Shown here: positions 29,959 to 40,061 of the stretch, in pieces
How positions within the stretch are numbered: position 1 is the stretch's first letter
Layout of the letters: every line of letters begins with the position of its first letter
DNA from: Bradyrhizobium guangzhouense
GTDB lineage: Bacteria; Pseudomonadota; Alphaproteobacteria; Rhizobiales; Xanthobacteraceae
Direction of reading: 5' to 3'
Length of the DNA stretch: 64,000 nucleotides
Assembly (NCBI RefSeq): GCF_004114955.1
Contig: NZ_CP030053.1
Span: forward strand, 248,001-312,000
Position numbers and translations under genes: made by a program
Notes under the pieces: model-generated
Told to the model about the DNA's origin: nothing
Seen by the model: the letters and a program-made list of their open reading frames with translations, nothing else
The model's database searches: none

Positions 29959-30402
29959 ATGTCGATCGACGATGACGTAGCGCTGCTTGAGCGTGTCCCG
30001 ACACTGCGCCTGTTGGGAGACGCCTCGCTGCGCATGCTGGCGATCGGCTCCGAGCAGCGCGATTTCGTCCGCGGCGACATCCTGTTCAATCTTGGTGACG
30101 ATGCCGACGCCGGCTTCGTGGTCCAGCGCGGCGCCTTTCGCGTCGATGATGGCGCCGGCGCCGAGATGATCGCAGGTCCCGGCACGCTGATCGGCGAGCT
30201 CGCCTTGGTCGTGCCGATGAAGCGACCATCCGGTGCGGTGGCGCTGGAGCATTCCTCCGTCATCCGGGTCGCGCGCAGCCTGTTTCAGCGCGTGCTGGAG
30301 AGCGATCCCGCCGCCGCGGTTCGCCTGCGCGACGAATTCGCCATCCGCTCCAGCCAGATCGCCAGCGATATCCTGATGGCGGGTGCGAAGCTGAGTACGT
30401 AG
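29959..30402 (+). CDS. Single-domain cyclic-nucleotide-binding protein
   Basis: A 147-residue protein made of one cNMP-binding jelly roll. The GELALVVPMKRPSGAVAL segment corresponds to the phosphate-binding cassette, with the GELA signature. There is no DNA-binding domain, so it is not a Crp-type activator. It may be a cyclic-nucleotide sensor subunit; its partner is unknown. It lies 60 bases after the response regulator and may be co-transcribed. Confidence 0.85.
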   Translation: MSIDDDVALLERVPTLRLLGDASLRMLAIGSEQRDFVRGDILFNLGDDADAGFVVQRGAFRVDDGAGAEMIAGPGTLIGELALVVPMKRPSGAVALEHSSVIRVARSLFQRVLESDPAAAVRLRDEFAIRSSQIASDILMAGAKLST

Positions 30403-30408
30403 GCCTTC

Positions 30409-30443
30409 GTAGCCCGGATGGAGCGCAGCGCAATCCGGGCTAC
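30409..30443. repeat. Palindromic repeat, family C, second copy
   Basis: GTAGCCCGGAT and its exact complement (11-bp arms) enclose a GGAGCGCAGCGCA loop. It lies between the convergent cNMP-binding gene and xthA. Confidence 0.85.
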
Positions 30444-30458
30444 AGGCTTCCCGAGAGG

Positions 30459-31274
30459 TCACACCTCCAGCGTCACCGTCACGGGCACATGGTCCGACGG
30501 CCGCTCCCAACTGCGGGCATCGCGCAAGATCTTGAAATCCTGCACCGCGTCCTTGAGCGCGCGGGAGACCCAGATGTGGTCGAGCCGCCGGCCGCGGTCG
30601 CCGACGGTCCAGTCGGCGGAGCGATAGCTCCACCAAGTGTAGACCTTTTCAGACATCGGAATGCGGTCGCGTGCGACATCGACCCATTCGCCGGCGTCCA
30701 GCGCGGCCTTCAGCTTCTCGGTTTCGACAGGCGTGTGCGAGACCACTTTCAACAGCTGCTTGTGCGACCACACGTCGTTCTCGTGCGGCGCGACGTTGAG
30801 ATCGCCGACCAGGATGTGGCGATCCTGCCCGCGCGGATGCAGCGGCTCGCAGGCTTTCATCTCGTCGAGGAAGCGAAGCTTGTGGTCGAACTTTTCGTTG
30901 AGCGCGGGATCGGGAATGTCGCCGCCTGCGGGCACGTAGAAATTATGCAGCACCAGCGGCTTCGCGATATTGGCCTTCTCGCCGAACGACACCGAGATAT
31001 GGCGCGAATCCACCTTGTCGCAGAAGGTGCGGATATCAGTGGATTCGAACGGAATCTTCGAGACGATGGCGACGCCGTGATAGCCCTTCTGCCCGTTCAG
31101 CGCGACATGCTCATAGCCGAGCCGCTTGAAGCGCTTCAGCGGAAAGGCGTCGTCAATGCATTTGGTTTCCTGGAGACACAGCACGTCCGGACGCGCGCTC
31201 TTGAGAAACTTCGCGACCAGATCGATGCGCAGCCGCACCGAATTGATGTTCCAGGTTGTCAGGGAAAGACGCAT
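30459..31274 (-). CDS. xthA: Exodeoxyribonuclease III / AP endonuclease
   Basis: A 271-residue member of the ExoIII family, acting on abasic sites and 3' ends in base-excision repair. It shows LCLQETKC (metal Glu), the HNFYVPAGGD region with the catalytic Tyr, GDLNVAPHENDVW with the Asp and Asn of the active site, GRRLDHIWVS and the terminal SDHVPV with the catalytic Asp-His. It is single-gene and complete; the start is unambiguous. Confidence 0.97.
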   Translation of the reverse strand: MRLSLTTWNINSVRLRIDLVAKFLKSARPDVLCLQETKCIDDAFPLKRFKRLGYEHVALNGQKGYHGVAIVSKIPFESTDIRTFCDKVDSRHISVSFGEKANIAKPLVLHNFYVPAGGDIPDPALNEKFDHKLRFLDEMKACEPLHPRGQDRHILVGDLNVAPHENDVWSHKQLLKVVSHTPVETEKLKAALDAGEWVDVARDRIPMSEKVYTWWSYRSADWTVGDRGRRLDHIWVSRALKDAVQDFKILRDARSWERPSDHVPVTVTLEV

Positions 31275-31315
31275 GGGAGTTGCGTCTTAGCACGGATTGG
31301 TGTGAGCGGCAGTTT

Positions 31316-31427
31316 GTAGGGTGGATTAGCGAAGCGTAATCCACCGACTTGCCTCTCGCAGAGGCAGAAGCGGTGGGTAACGCCGAGCAGATGCGCTTTG
31401 CGCATCTGCGGGTCTAACCCACCTTAC
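31316..31427. repeat. Palindromic repeat, family B, between xthA and lolA
   Basis: GTGGATTA...TAATCCAC (31321-31344) and GGTGGGTAA...TTAACCCACC-like outer parts enclose the perfect hairpin GCAGATGCG-CTTTG-CGCATCTGC (31388-31410). It is related to the parA-parB element. It lies upstream of xthA and downstream of lolA. Confidence 0.75.
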
Positions 31428-31434
31428 CGCACCG

Positions 31435-32250
31435 TCAGCCCGGCGACGGCACGTTGTAATTGGTGAAATCGATCTTGAACATGTTCGGATCGAGCTTCTT
31501 GCTGGCATCGAGATTGTAGACCGCGATCGTGGTGTCGTAGCCCTGCGGGTCCGTGACGGTCCACTGCTTCAGCTGGCCGTCCTTGGCGCCGATCATCAGC
31601 AGCAGGCGGCTGGTGCCGACCAGCGCCTGCTTCTCCTCGATCGTCACGCTGATGAAGAGATCGTCCGCGGTGACGTTGACGACGTTGGTGTCCTTCATCA
31701 GGTCGATGCGGTCGGACAGCAGGAATCGCAGCGGCGTCTGCGACAGCGGATAGACGTCCTGCGTCGAGAGCTTGCGGTCGCGCACCACGACGGAGGATCC
31801 ATCGGCGATGATGTCGATCGGGCTCGGCGGATCATATTCGAACCGAACCTTGCCCGGCTTCTGAATGTAGAAATCGCCTTGCGTCTTGCTGCCGTCGGGT
31901 CCGACCTGGACGAAATTTCCGACCAGCGTCGACAGCGACGACAGATAGGCACTGACCTTGGCAGCCTCCGCCTTCTGCTTGTCGTCGAAGGTCTGGAAGA
32001 TGCTGCTGGGCACGTTGCGGCGCGGATCGGGAATGACCGGATTCGGCGGCGCCTGTGTTGCGCCCGTGATCGACGGTCCGCCTGAGGGCTGGGCATTGTC
32101 GCGGCCCTTCGGTGCCGGCTTCGGCACGGGCACGTTCTGTGCAAACGATGCTGCGGTCACCATCACGGCGGTGACGAGAAGCACGCCCGCCACGCGCGCG
32201 CTACGCGCGGCGAGAGAGGCTGCGAATCCAAGGTCCGGATGTCTGGTCAA
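31435..32250 (-). CDS. lolA: LolA-like outer-membrane lipoprotein carrier protein
   Basis: A 271-residue periplasmic protein with an N-terminal signal peptide (hydrophobic VAGVLLVTAVMVTAASFA), a Pro-rich linker (about 40-75) and a LolA fold. Typical features are LVGNFVQVGPDGSKTQGDFYIQKPGKVRFEYDPP and the C-terminal strand NMFKIDFTNYN. It carries lipoproteins from LolCDE to the outer membrane. The linker is longer than in Escherichia coli LolA. It directly precedes a 106-base gap to ftsK. Confidence 0.9.
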   Translation of the reverse strand: MTRHPDLGFAASLAARSARVAGVLLVTAVMVTAASFAQNVPVPKPAPKGRDNAQPSGGPSITGATQAPPNPVIPDPRRNVPSSIFQTFDDKQKAEAAKVSAYLSSLSTLVGNFVQVGPDGSKTQGDFYIQKPGKVRFEYDPPSPIDIIADGSSVVVRDRKLSTQDVYPLSQTPLRFLLSDRIDLMKDTNVVNVTADDLFISVTIEEKQALVGTSRLLLMIGAKDGQLKQWTVTDPQGYDTTIAVYNLDASKKLDPNMFKIDFTNYNVPSPG

Positions 32251-32356
32251 CGCGTCGTCCTAACGTGGCTGGGCGCCTTTTAGCGTGATTTCGGGCAAAA
32301 GCGGAGATCGAATTTGCGTGAAAATGGCGTTCCGAGGCGGGTCAGCGGTTCTTGCC

Positions 32357-34846
32357 TCACATATGACTGTCTTCTTCCTCGACCAGAATCTCGCGCTTGC
32401 CGGCGTGATTGGCCGGGCCGACAATGCCTTCCAGTTCCATGCGCTCCATCAGCGATGCGGCACGGTTGTAGCCGATCTGCAGACGGCGCTGGATGTAGCT
32501 GGTCGAGGCCTTGCGGTCGCGCTTGACGATCGCGACGGCCTGCTGGAACAGATCGCCGCCACCATCCGCACCCATTCCGCTGGCATCGAACACGGCGCCG
32601 CCATCTTCGTCCTCGGTCGGCTCTTCGGCCGTGACCGCTTCCAGATATTCCGGCTGGCCCTGCGTCTTGAGATGGCGCACCACCTTCTCAACTTCCTCGT
32701 CCGAGGCAAACGGGCCGTGCACGCGGCTGATGCGGCCGCCGCCGGCCATGTAGAGCATGTCGCCCTGGCCGAGCAGTTGCTCGGCGCCCATCTCGCCGAG
32801 GATGGTGCGGCTGTCGATCTTCGAGGTGACCTGGAAGGCGATGCGGGTCGGGAAGTTCGCCTTGATGGTGCCGGTGATGACGTCCACCGATGGACGCTGT
32901 GTCGCGAGGATCACATGCAGACCGGCGGCGCGCGCCATCTGCGCGAGGCGCTGCACCGCGCCTTCGATGTCCTTGCCGGCGACCATCATCAGGTCCGCCA
33001 TTTCGTCGACGATGATGACGATATAGGGCAGCGGATCGAGCGAGAGCTTCTCTTCCTCGTAGATCGCCTTGCCGGTTTCCTTGTCGAAGCCGGTGTGGAC
33101 CGTCCGCGTCGGCTCTTCGCCCTTGGCCTTCAGCTCGAGCAGGCGCGTGTTGTAGCCGTCGATGTTGCGCACACCGAGCTTGGCCATGTTCTTGTAGCGC
33201 TCCTCCATCTCGCGCACGGCCCATTTCAGCGCGACCACCGCCTTCTTCGGATCGGTCACGACAGGCGTGAGCAGATGGGGGATGCCGTCATAGACGGAGA
33301 GCTCGAGCATCTTCGGATCGACCATGATCAGCCGGCACTGGTCCGGGCGCAGCCGATAGACCAGGCTGAGGATCATGGTGTTGATCGCGACCGATTTGCC
33401 CGAGCCGGTAGTACCGGCGATCAGCATGTGCGGCGTGCGGGCGAGATCGATGATAACAGGATCGCCACCGATGGTCTTGCCGAGGCAGAGCGGCAGCTTC
33501 GCGACCGTGTCGGTGGCTTCCTTCGCCACCAGCAATTCGCGCAGATAGACCTTCTCGCGGTGTGCGTTCGGCAGCTCGATGCCGATGGCGTTGCGGCCGG
33601 GCACGACGGCGACGCGCGCCGACAGCGCGCTCATCGAGCGGGCGATGTCGTCGGCAAGACCGATCACGCGGGATGATTTGATGCCCGGTGCCGGCTCCAG
33701 CTCGTACAGCGTGACGACGGGACCCGGATTGGCCTTCACGATCTCGCCGCGGACCCCGAAGTCCTGCAGCACACCTTCGAGCGCGCGCGAATTGGTCTCG
33801 AGCTCGGCCTTGCTGAGCGGCTGGCGGTCGCCGGCCTTCGGCGCGGCCAGCATGGAGACGGAGGGAAGATCGAACTTGTCGGAACCCTTCTTGGGCGCCG
33901 CTTTCGGCGCAGCCTTCTTGCGCGACGCGCGCGCGGGCGCCTCTTCCTCTTCTTCTTCCTCTTCTTCCTCGACCTCTTCCTCGTCGTGCTCGTCCTCGTA
34001 GTCCTCGTCTTCAGACTGCGGCGAGATCGAGGGCGCGGCGCGGCGGCCGCCGAGATTGGGCTCCTGCCGGCTGAACGAAACGGCCTTGGCCTTCGGGCCG
34101 CTCGAGACCAGCGAGCGATAGGCCGCCCCGCACAGCCAGATCAGCCGTGCCTTGGTGCTCATCAGCGCGTGGAACAGCCAGCCCAGCGACACCGAGCCGC
34201 GATCGCTGTCCTCGTCGTCATCGAGCGGCTTGTCATCGTCCTCGATCCCCGCGTGCTCTTCGTCATGCGCGCGGGCACCGAGGCCGCACGCAATCAGGAA
34301 AGTCGCGGCCAGTGCCACGAACAGGATGGCGCCGAGCACGATGCGATAGATTGCGCCGGGCGGCCCGAAGATCACCGCGGGCGCACGCACCAGCGCATCG
34401 CCGACAACGCCGCCGAGCCCGGTCGGCAGCGGCCACGCGCCGCCATGCGGCCAGCAACTGACGAAGCCGGCAGCGATCACCGTGCAGAGAATCCAGCAGC
34501 CGAGGCGAAGCGCCTCGCGATCGAACGGGCGATGGGTCATCATGCGCCAGCCCCACACCGCAACCGTCAGGATCAGCATGATCGCGCCGAGGCCGAGGAT
34601 CTGCATGGCAAGGTCGGCGCCGATGGCGCCGGCATAACCGAGGACATTGTGGATCGGCCGCGAGGTCGCGTGGCTGAGGCTCGGGTCCTGCACCGACCAG
34701 GTCATCAGCGCGGCGGCCGCGACGCCCGAGAGCGTGACGAGTCCAAAGCCGGTCAGCTCGCGCACGCGCCGGCTCAGCGCCTCGCGGATCGATGGCGGCA
34801 GATGGCCGACCAGGGGAATGACGCGTTCGATTGTCGACATGCTCAT
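32357..34846 (-). CDS. ftsK: FtsK DNA translocase
   Basis: A cell-division ATPase that pumps DNA to resolve chromosome termini. The 829-residue protein has about four or five N-terminal membrane helices, an acidic linker (about 270-305, including a run of ten Glu residues), a basic Lys/Ala stretch, and the motor domain with Walker A GTTGSGKS near residue 476 and Walker [11 protein letters not shown]. The C-terminal gamma winged helix ([23 protein letters not shown]) reads KOPS-type sequences. Start choice: ATG at 34846; GTG at 34852 and ATG at 34840 are alternatives. The dapC-like gene ends just upstream. Confidence 0.95.
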   Translation of the reverse strand: MSMSTIERVIPLVGHLPPSIREALSRRVRELTGFGLVTLSGVAAAALMTWSVQDPSLSHATSRPIHNVLGYAGAIGADLAMQILGLGAIMLILTVAVWGWRMMTHRPFDREALRLGCWILCTVIAAGFVSCWPHGGAWPLPTGLGGVVGDALVRAPAVIFGPPGAIYRIVLGAILFVALAATFLIACGLGARAHDEEHAGIEDDDKPLDDDEDSDRGSVSLGWLFHALMSTKARLIWLCGAAYRSLVSSGPKAKAVSFSRQEPNLGGRRAAPSISPQSEDEDYEDEHDEEEVEEEEEEEEEEAPARASRKKAAPKAAPKKGSDKFDLPSVSMLAAPKAGDRQPLSKAELETNSRALEGVLQDFGVRGEIVKANPGPVVTLYELEPAPGIKSSRVIGLADDIARSMSALSARVAVVPGRNAIGIELPNAHREKVYLRELLVAKEATDTVAKLPLCLGKTIGGDPVIIDLARTPHMLIAGTTGSGKSVAINTMILSLVYRLRPDQCRLIMVDPKMLELSVYDGIPHLLTPVVTDPKKAVVALKWAVREMEERYKNMAKLGVRNIDGYNTRLLELKAKGEEPTRTVHTGFDKETGKAIYEEEKLSLDPLPYIVIIVDEMADLMMVAGKDIEGAVQRLAQMARAAGLHVILATQRPSVDVITGTIKANFPTRIAFQVTSKIDSRTILGEMGAEQLLGQGDMLYMAGGGRISRVHGPFASDEEVEKVVRHLKTQGQPEYLEAVTAEEPTEDEDGGAVFDASGMGADGGGDLFQQAVAIVKRDRKASTSYIQRRLQIGYNRAASLMERMELEGIVGPANHAGKREILVEEEDSHM

Positions 34847-34855
34847 GGGCACCGC

Positions 34856-36070
34856 CTAACCCAGAGTTTCGACCAGCCGGTGCAGCGCCTGCGCCGTGGT
34901 CTCACTATCCTGCACCAGCGCCAGGCGGATGTAGCCGGCACCGGGATTGAAGCCATCGGGCTGAAGCCGCGCCAGATACGAGCCGGGCACCACGCGCACG
35001 CCGGCTTCCTTGAAGAGCTTGAGGGTCACGGCAACGTCGTCGCCGATCTCCGATGTGTCGAGCCAGACGCAGAAGCCGGCGTCGGGCCGGCGATAGCCGT
35101 AACGGTTGCCGATGATCTGGTCGGCGAGATCGAACTTGATCCGGTAGAGCCTGCGGTTCTCCTCGACATGCGCCTCGTCGCCGTAGGCAACGGTCGCGAC
35201 ATGCTGGAGCGGCACCGGCACCTGGGGCGCTGCAATGTTGCGCAGCTCCAGGAACTTGCCGATGAAGGTCTTGTCGCCGGCGGCAAATCCCACACGCAGG
35301 CCCGGCAGGTTCGAGCGCTTCGACAGCGACTGGAACGCGGCCACGCGGGTGAAATCGGCGCCTGCACATTCGAGTGCGCTGCCCGGTGCCTCGCGGGTGT
35401 AGATCTCCGAATAGCACTCGTCACTGAGGATCATGAAGTTGTGGCGATCGGCGAGGCTTTTCAGGCGGGTGAAGTAATCGCGCGAAGCGACCGAGCCCTG
35501 CGGATTGGCGGGCGAGGCCAGGTAGAACGCCACGGTGCGCGCCAGCGTCGCCTCGTCGATGGCATCGAGATCGGGCAGGAAGCCGTTTTCGACCGTGGTC
35601 GGCAGATAGACCGGCTCGCAGGCCGCGGCGCCGGCTCCGGCGCCATAGACCGGATAGAACGGGTTCGGCATCAGGATGGCGGGCTTGCCGGGCTTCGGCC
35701 CGACATAGCGCGCGGCTGCGATCGCGGCGAGGAACAGCCCCTCGCGGCTGCCATTGAGCACGAGAATCTCGCTTCGGGGGTCGAGCGCGCGCGGCAGCTT
35801 GAAACGCGACGAGAGCCAGGCGCTCGCAGCGTTGCGGAACGGCTCGGTGCCCTGGTTCATCGGGTAACGGCCGAAATCGGCGATGTGCTTGGCCAGCACC
35901 GGGCCGACGAAATCAGGCACGGGATGCTGTGGTTCGCCGACAGCCAGCGAAATCAAGGGCTTGCCGGGTTGATGCGGCGCCAGCAGCTCGTTGAGCCGGA
36001 CGAAGGGCGAGCGTTGGTTGTCGGAGCTTCCACTGGCCTGCGGCGCACGGGGTGAAGCGGTCATGACCAT
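34856..36070 (-). CDS. dapC: DapC-like class I/II aminotransferase (N-succinyldiaminopimelate aminotransferase type)
   Basis: A 404-residue PLP enzyme. The PLP Lys is in SLSKRSNLPGLRVGFAAGD, the form typical of DapC-type enzymes, and the substrate-binding Asn is in ASPANPQG. DapC transfers an amino group in lysine/diaminopimelate synthesis. Its assignment rests on the motif; other aminotransferases of this subfamily cannot be excluded. It runs directly into ftsK (3-base gap to the GTG), so both may share a transcript. Confidence 0.8.
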   Translation of the reverse strand: MVMTASPRAPQASGSSDNQRSPFVRLNELLAPHQPGKPLISLAVGEPQHPVPDFVGPVLAKHIADFGRYPMNQGTEPFRNAASAWLSSRFKLPRALDPRSEILVLNGSREGLFLAAIAAARYVGPKPGKPAILMPNPFYPVYGAGAGAAACEPVYLPTTVENGFLPDLDAIDEATLARTVAFYLASPANPQGSVASRDYFTRLKSLADRHNFMILSDECYSEIYTREAPGSALECAGADFTRVAAFQSLSKRSNLPGLRVGFAAGDKTFIGKFLELRNIAAPQVPVPLQHVATVAYGDEAHVEENRRLYRIKFDLADQIIGNRYGYRRPDAGFCVWLDTSEIGDDVAVTLKLFKEAGVRVVPGSYLARLQPDGFNPGAGYIRLALVQDSETTAQALHRLVETLG

Positions 36071-36305
36071 TCTGGGCGCCAGTACTCTTCAGACGGCCGG
36101 TCGCGCGCTGCACGCCGGCGGGAAAGCGGTTCAGTTCACCATAGATAGGGCGAGGTTAAGACGCGATTAACCATCGGCCGGCCGGTCCGTCCAGAGCCGG
36201 AAAAATGAGGCCGGATAACAACGGGATGGGGCGGATGAGGGCGCTCTCCCCTTCAGAAATTCCTCGGGGGAGTTTCGTACCCCGGGCGGGCCTTCCCCAT
36301 CGGGG

Positions 36306-36343
36306 CCAAAAAGAAAGGGGCTCCAACTTGCGCTGGAGCCCCT
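36306..36343 (-). terminator. Intrinsic terminator of amtB (first copy)
   Basis: Ten-base perfect arms (AGGGGCTCCA and its complement, 36316-36325 and 36334-36343) with an eight-base loop, followed on the minus strand by a TTTCTTTTT run. It is about 85 bases downstream of the amtB stop. Confidence 0.92.
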
Positions 36344-36389
36344 CAACGGTCGGGGCATTGCCGGGTATGTGCCCAAACCGTAGCAGTAG

Positions 36390-36414
36390 CCGCGATCTCC
36401 AGAGGAGATCGCGG
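36390..36414 (-). other. GC-rich hairpin next to the amtB stop
   Basis: Eleven-base perfect arms (CCGCGATCTCC and its complement) around a three-base loop, ending 13 bases after the amtB stop. It has no T run, so it may stabilise the 3' end instead of ending transcription. Confidence 0.75.
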
Positions 36415-36427
36415 CCGGGAGGAGAGG

Positions 36428-37960
36428 TTACATGTTGTAGGCGCGCTCGCCGTGGTCGGTGATGTCGAGGCCTTCGCGCTCCGCTTCGACGGAAGGACGC
36501 AGGCCCACGACCACGTCGACGACCTTGTAGAGGATCGCAGATCCGACACCCGACCACACCAGCGTGGCCAGCACGGCCTTGCCCTGCGCGATCATCTGGG
36601 TGACGAGGTCGTAGGTACCGGCATTGTTGCCCGTGATGTTGGTGTAGTCGGTGATGCCGACACCACCCAGCGCGGGGTTGACCAGGATGCCGGTGCCCAG
36701 CGCACCGATGATGCCGCCGACGCAGTGGACACCGAAGACGTCCAGCGCGTCGTCGTAGCCGAAGGCATTCTTCACGGTGGAGACGAAGAACAGGCAGACC
36801 GGCGAAACCACGAGGCCTAGCACCAGAGCGCCGACGGGACCGGCGTAACCGGACGCCGGAGTTACCGCCACGAGGCCCGCGACTGCACCGGAGCAGATGC
36901 CGAGCAGCGAGGGCTTGCCCTTGACGATCCATTCGCAGAGGAGCCAGGACAGCGCCGCGCCGGCGGTCGCAACCATGGTGTTGACGAAGGCGAGCGCTGT
37001 GGTGCCGTTGGCCTCGAGGTTCGAGCCGGCGTTGAAGCCGAACCAGCCGACCCAGAGCAGCGAGGCGCCGATCATGGTCATGGTCAGCGAATGAGGAGGC
37101 ATGAGCTCCTTGCCGTAGCCGACGCGCTTGCCGATGATCAGCGCGCCGACGAGGCCCGCGATACCGGCATTGATGTGCACGACGGTGCCGCCCGCGAAGT
37201 CGAGCGCGCCCGCGCCGGCGAGCCAGCCGACAGCGCCGGTGACCTCGTCGAGCTTGGCCTGCGCGGCGGTCTTCGCTGCCGCGTCGGTGGCCGCAGCCAG
37301 CGCCTTCGCGGCGTTGGCGACGTCATCGGGAGCGGCCACGTACCAGACCCAGTGAGCGATCGGGTAGTAGATCAAGGTCGACCACAGCAGGATGAACAGC
37401 ATCACCGCCGAGAACTTGATGCGCTCGGCAAAGGCGCCGACGATCAGTGCGGGCGTGATCATGGCGAAGGTCATCTGGAACACGAAATAGGCGAGTTCCG
37501 GAATCACCACGCCGTTGGAGAAGGTCGCCGACGTCGTGGTGGCATCGACCCCGTGCATGAAGGCCTTGCTGAAGCCGCCGACCCATGGGGTCATGCTGCC
37601 GCCGTCAGAGAAGGCCATCGAGTAGCCGTAGAGTGTCCAGGTCACGCCGATCATCGAGACGATCGCGAACACCTGGGTCAGCACGGAGGCCATGTTCTTG
37701 GTGCGGACCAGACCGCCATAGAACAGTGCGAGGCCGGGGATCGACATCATCAGAACGAGCGCGCTGGAGGTGAGCATCCAGGCGACGTCGCCTTTGTTGG
37801 GAACGGGCGCTGCGGCTGCAGCGGGTGCTGCATCCTTTGCAGCATCGGCCGCGGGCGCCGCGCTTTGCGCCAGCGCCGGATCGACGAGCGCAATGGCACA
37901 AAGCCCTGCGAGAATTGCGAGGGCCGCCAATCCCGCGCCATGGGGACGCTTGAACGTCAT
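36428..37960 (-). CDS. amtB: Ammonium transporter AmtB (first copy)
   Basis: An ammonium/ammonia channel of about 11 membrane helices, in a trimer. The 510-residue protein has an N-terminal signal peptide and an Ala/Pro-rich linker (residues 30-55), then the Amt core. The channel His pair is in VVHINAG and FGVHCVGG. It starts at the ATG at 37960, with AGGAG eight bases upstream; the frame is open to 38002 but without a site. The C-terminal end (ERAYNM) can be gated by GlnK, whose gene precedes it by 38 bases in the same operon. Confidence 0.95.
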   Translation of the reverse strand: MTFKRPHGAGLAALAILAGLCAIALVDPALAQSAAPAADAAKDAAPAAAAAPVPNKGDVAWMLTSSALVLMMSIPGLALFYGGLVRTKNMASVLTQVFAIVSMIGVTWTLYGYSMAFSDGGSMTPWVGGFSKAFMHGVDATTTSATFSNGVVIPELAYFVFQMTFAMITPALIVGAFAERIKFSAVMLFILLWSTLIYYPIAHWVWYVAAPDDVANAAKALAAATDAAAKTAAQAKLDEVTGAVGWLAGAGALDFAGGTVVHINAGIAGLVGALIIGKRVGYGKELMPPHSLTMTMIGASLLWVGWFGFNAGSNLEANGTTALAFVNTMVATAGAALSWLLCEWIVKGKPSLLGICSGAVAGLVAVTPASGYAGPVGALVLGLVVSPVCLFFVSTVKNAFGYDDALDVFGVHCVGGIIGALGTGILVNPALGGVGITDYTNITGNNAGTYDLVTQMIAQGKAVLATLVWSGVGSAILYKVVDVVVGLRPSVEAEREGLDITDHGERAYNM

Positions 37961-37998
37961 TTCATTTACTCCTGATTGAATTTTGGTTGAGCGCGAAA

Positions 37999-38719
<721 letters not shown>

Positions 38720-39322
38720 TCAGGCCGGGGCGCGTTCCGTGAACACCCGGTCGACCAGGCCCCATTCAACCCCCTGCTGCGCGGTCATGAAGTGGTCGCG
38801 GTCCAGGGTCCGTTCGACCTCCGCCTCCGTGCGACGGCAATGCTGCGCATAGAGGCGGATGATGCGCCGCTTGGTTTCCTGCATCTCGTTGGCGTGGATC
38901 AGGATGTCGGAGGCCTGGCCCTGAAAGCCGCCGAGCGGCTGGTGCACGTGAAGGCTGGCATTGGGCAGGGCGGCGCGGTGGCCGGGCTCGCCGGCCATCA
39001 GCAGGAACGAGCCCATCGAGCGCGCCGTGCCCATGCACAGCGTGTGCACCGGCGCCTTGATGAACTGCATGGTGTCGTACATCGCAAGGCCTGACGTGAC
39101 CACGCCGCCATAGGAGTTGATGTAGAGATTGATCGGCCGGTTCGGATTCTCCGCTTCCAGGAACAGGAGCTGCGCGCAGACGAGGCCCGACATCGCGTCA
39201 TTGACCTCGCCATTGAGGAAGATGATGCGCTCGCGCAAGAGGCGCGAATAGATGTCGAAGGATCGCTCGCCGCGAGCGGATTGTTCGACGACCATAGGGA
39301 CGAGCTGAAGCATGTCGCGCAT
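38720..39322 (-). CDS. clpP: ClpP-type serine protease paralogue
   Basis: A 200-residue ClpP-family peptidase. The triad is present: Ser102 in [11 protein letters not shown], His127 in [12 protein letters not shown] and Asp176 in DRDHFM. The active-site loops differ from main-line ClpP (GTARSMG for GQAASMG, and NASLHVHQ for NSRVMIHQ), so this is a secondary paralogue. The start at 39322 is set by GGAGGT five bases upstream; the longer frame to 39391 has none. No ClpX/A gene adjoins it. It lies between the two glnK-amtB modules. Confidence 0.9.
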   Translation of the reverse strand: MRDMLQLVPMVVEQSARGERSFDIYSRLLRERIIFLNGEVNDAMSGLVCAQLLFLEAENPNRPINLYINSYGGVVTSGLAMYDTMQFIKAPVHTLCMGTARSMGSFLLMAGEPGHRAALPNASLHVHQPLGGFQGQASDILIHANEMQETKRRIIRLYAQHCRRTEAEVERTLDRDHFMTAQQGVEWGLVDRVFTERAPA

Positions 39323-39363
39323 CGGCGACCTCCATGTCTGCAAGTGATGAAGTCGTGTGGGTG

Positions 39364-39711
39364 TCAGGCCGCCGCGCGCATCACGCAGCAATTGCTGTTG
39401 GCCGGCCGCGGCAGCGTCGCGCAGGCTTGCTGAATGATGCGAAAACGCGTGCCGCCCGACACGTTCGGCTCGATCTTGAAGATGACCTGGCTCTCACGGA
39501 ACGGCGGCTCCGAATCGCGCATCCGGTAGCGCACCTCTTCGCCGGGAATCGATGTTTCAGGCTCGGCGCCGGCGAGGTCGCAATCCGGCAGCCAGCGCTC
39601 GCGCAATTCCGGAATCGTGACCGCGCGCCAGACTTTTGCAGGCGGTGCATCGAATTCATATTCGAGCACCAGCTGTTCATCGGAGGGACCAGGCTTCGCT
39701 GCGTCGCTCAT
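39364..39711 (-). CDS. SRPBCC (AHSA1/activator-of-Hsp90-like) protein
   Basis: A 115-residue START-like (SRPBCC) ligand-binding protein; it shows the typical [27 protein letters not shown] opening. The ligand is unknown. The ATG overlaps the stop of the ArsR gene in ATGA (39708-39711), and ArsR-SRPBCC pairs commonly form one co-regulated unit. The ORF extension to 39762 lies inside the ArsR gene and is not used. Confidence 0.9.
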   Translation of the reverse strand: MSDAAKPGPSDEQLVLEYEFDAPPAKVWRAVTIPELRERWLPDCDLAGAEPETSIPGEEVRYRMRDSEPPFRESQVIFKIEPNVSGGTRFRIIQQACATLPRPANSNCCVMRAAA

Positions 39712-40022
39712 TGATCCATCTCCTTCAAGAGATCGGCGAGTGCGTCCATGCGCTTCGGCCAATAGGCGCGGTAGCGCGCAAGCCAGGCCCCGATGGCGAC
39801 GATTCCTTCGGGATCGACTTCGTAGTTCACGAAGCGGCCCTGCCGCTGCTCGCGCACGAGCCCTGCCGCGCGCAGCACCGAAAGATGCTGCGACATCGCC
39901 GGCTGGCTGATCTCCAATCCGTCGCGCAAGGCGCTGGCATTCAGGCTGCCGCCGGCGAGCTTCTCAAAGACCTTGCGGCGGGTCGGGTCGGCCAGCGCCT
40001 TGAAGATGTCGGCTTCGATCAT
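39708..40022 (-). CDS. ArsR/SdpR-family transcriptional repressor
   Basis: A 104-residue winged-helix repressor. The DNA-binding part is ALADPTRRKVFEKLAGGSLNASALRDGLEISQPAMSQHLSVLRAAGLV, with the recognition helix SQPAMSQHLSVL. It lacks the metal-binding CxC motif of ArsR proper, so the signal is not likely a metal. Its own operator overlaps the promoter, three bases upstream. Confidence 0.93.
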   Translation of the reverse strand: MIEADIFKALADPTRRKVFEKLAGGSLNASALRDGLEISQPAMSQHLSVLRAAGLVREQRQGRFVNYEVDPEGIVAIGAWLARYRAYWPKRMDALADLLKEMDQ

Positions 40023-40024
40023 GT

Positions 40025-40057
40025 CAACACATAAGCATTTACTTATGTGTTGCGCAA
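40025..40057 (-). promoter_or_regulatory. ArsR operator overlapping its promoter
   Basis: An inverted repeat with 11-bp perfect arms (CAACACATAAG at 40025-40035 and its complement at 40042-40052) and a six-base spacer. The proposed promoter on the minus strand is TTGCGC (40057-40052), 17 bases and TTATGT (40034-40029), so the operator covers the whole promoter core. The transcription start would fall at or near the ATG at 40022, so the transcript may be leaderless. Confidence 0.7.
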
Positions 40058-40061
40058 GCTC

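Larger units (their letters stand above)
36071..36427. other. Non-coding gap with two hairpins
   Basis: This 357-base gap has the amtB terminator (36306-36343), a second hairpin next to the amtB stop (36390-36414) and a short upstream region for the dapC-like gene. No gene is credible in it. Confidence 0.7.
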
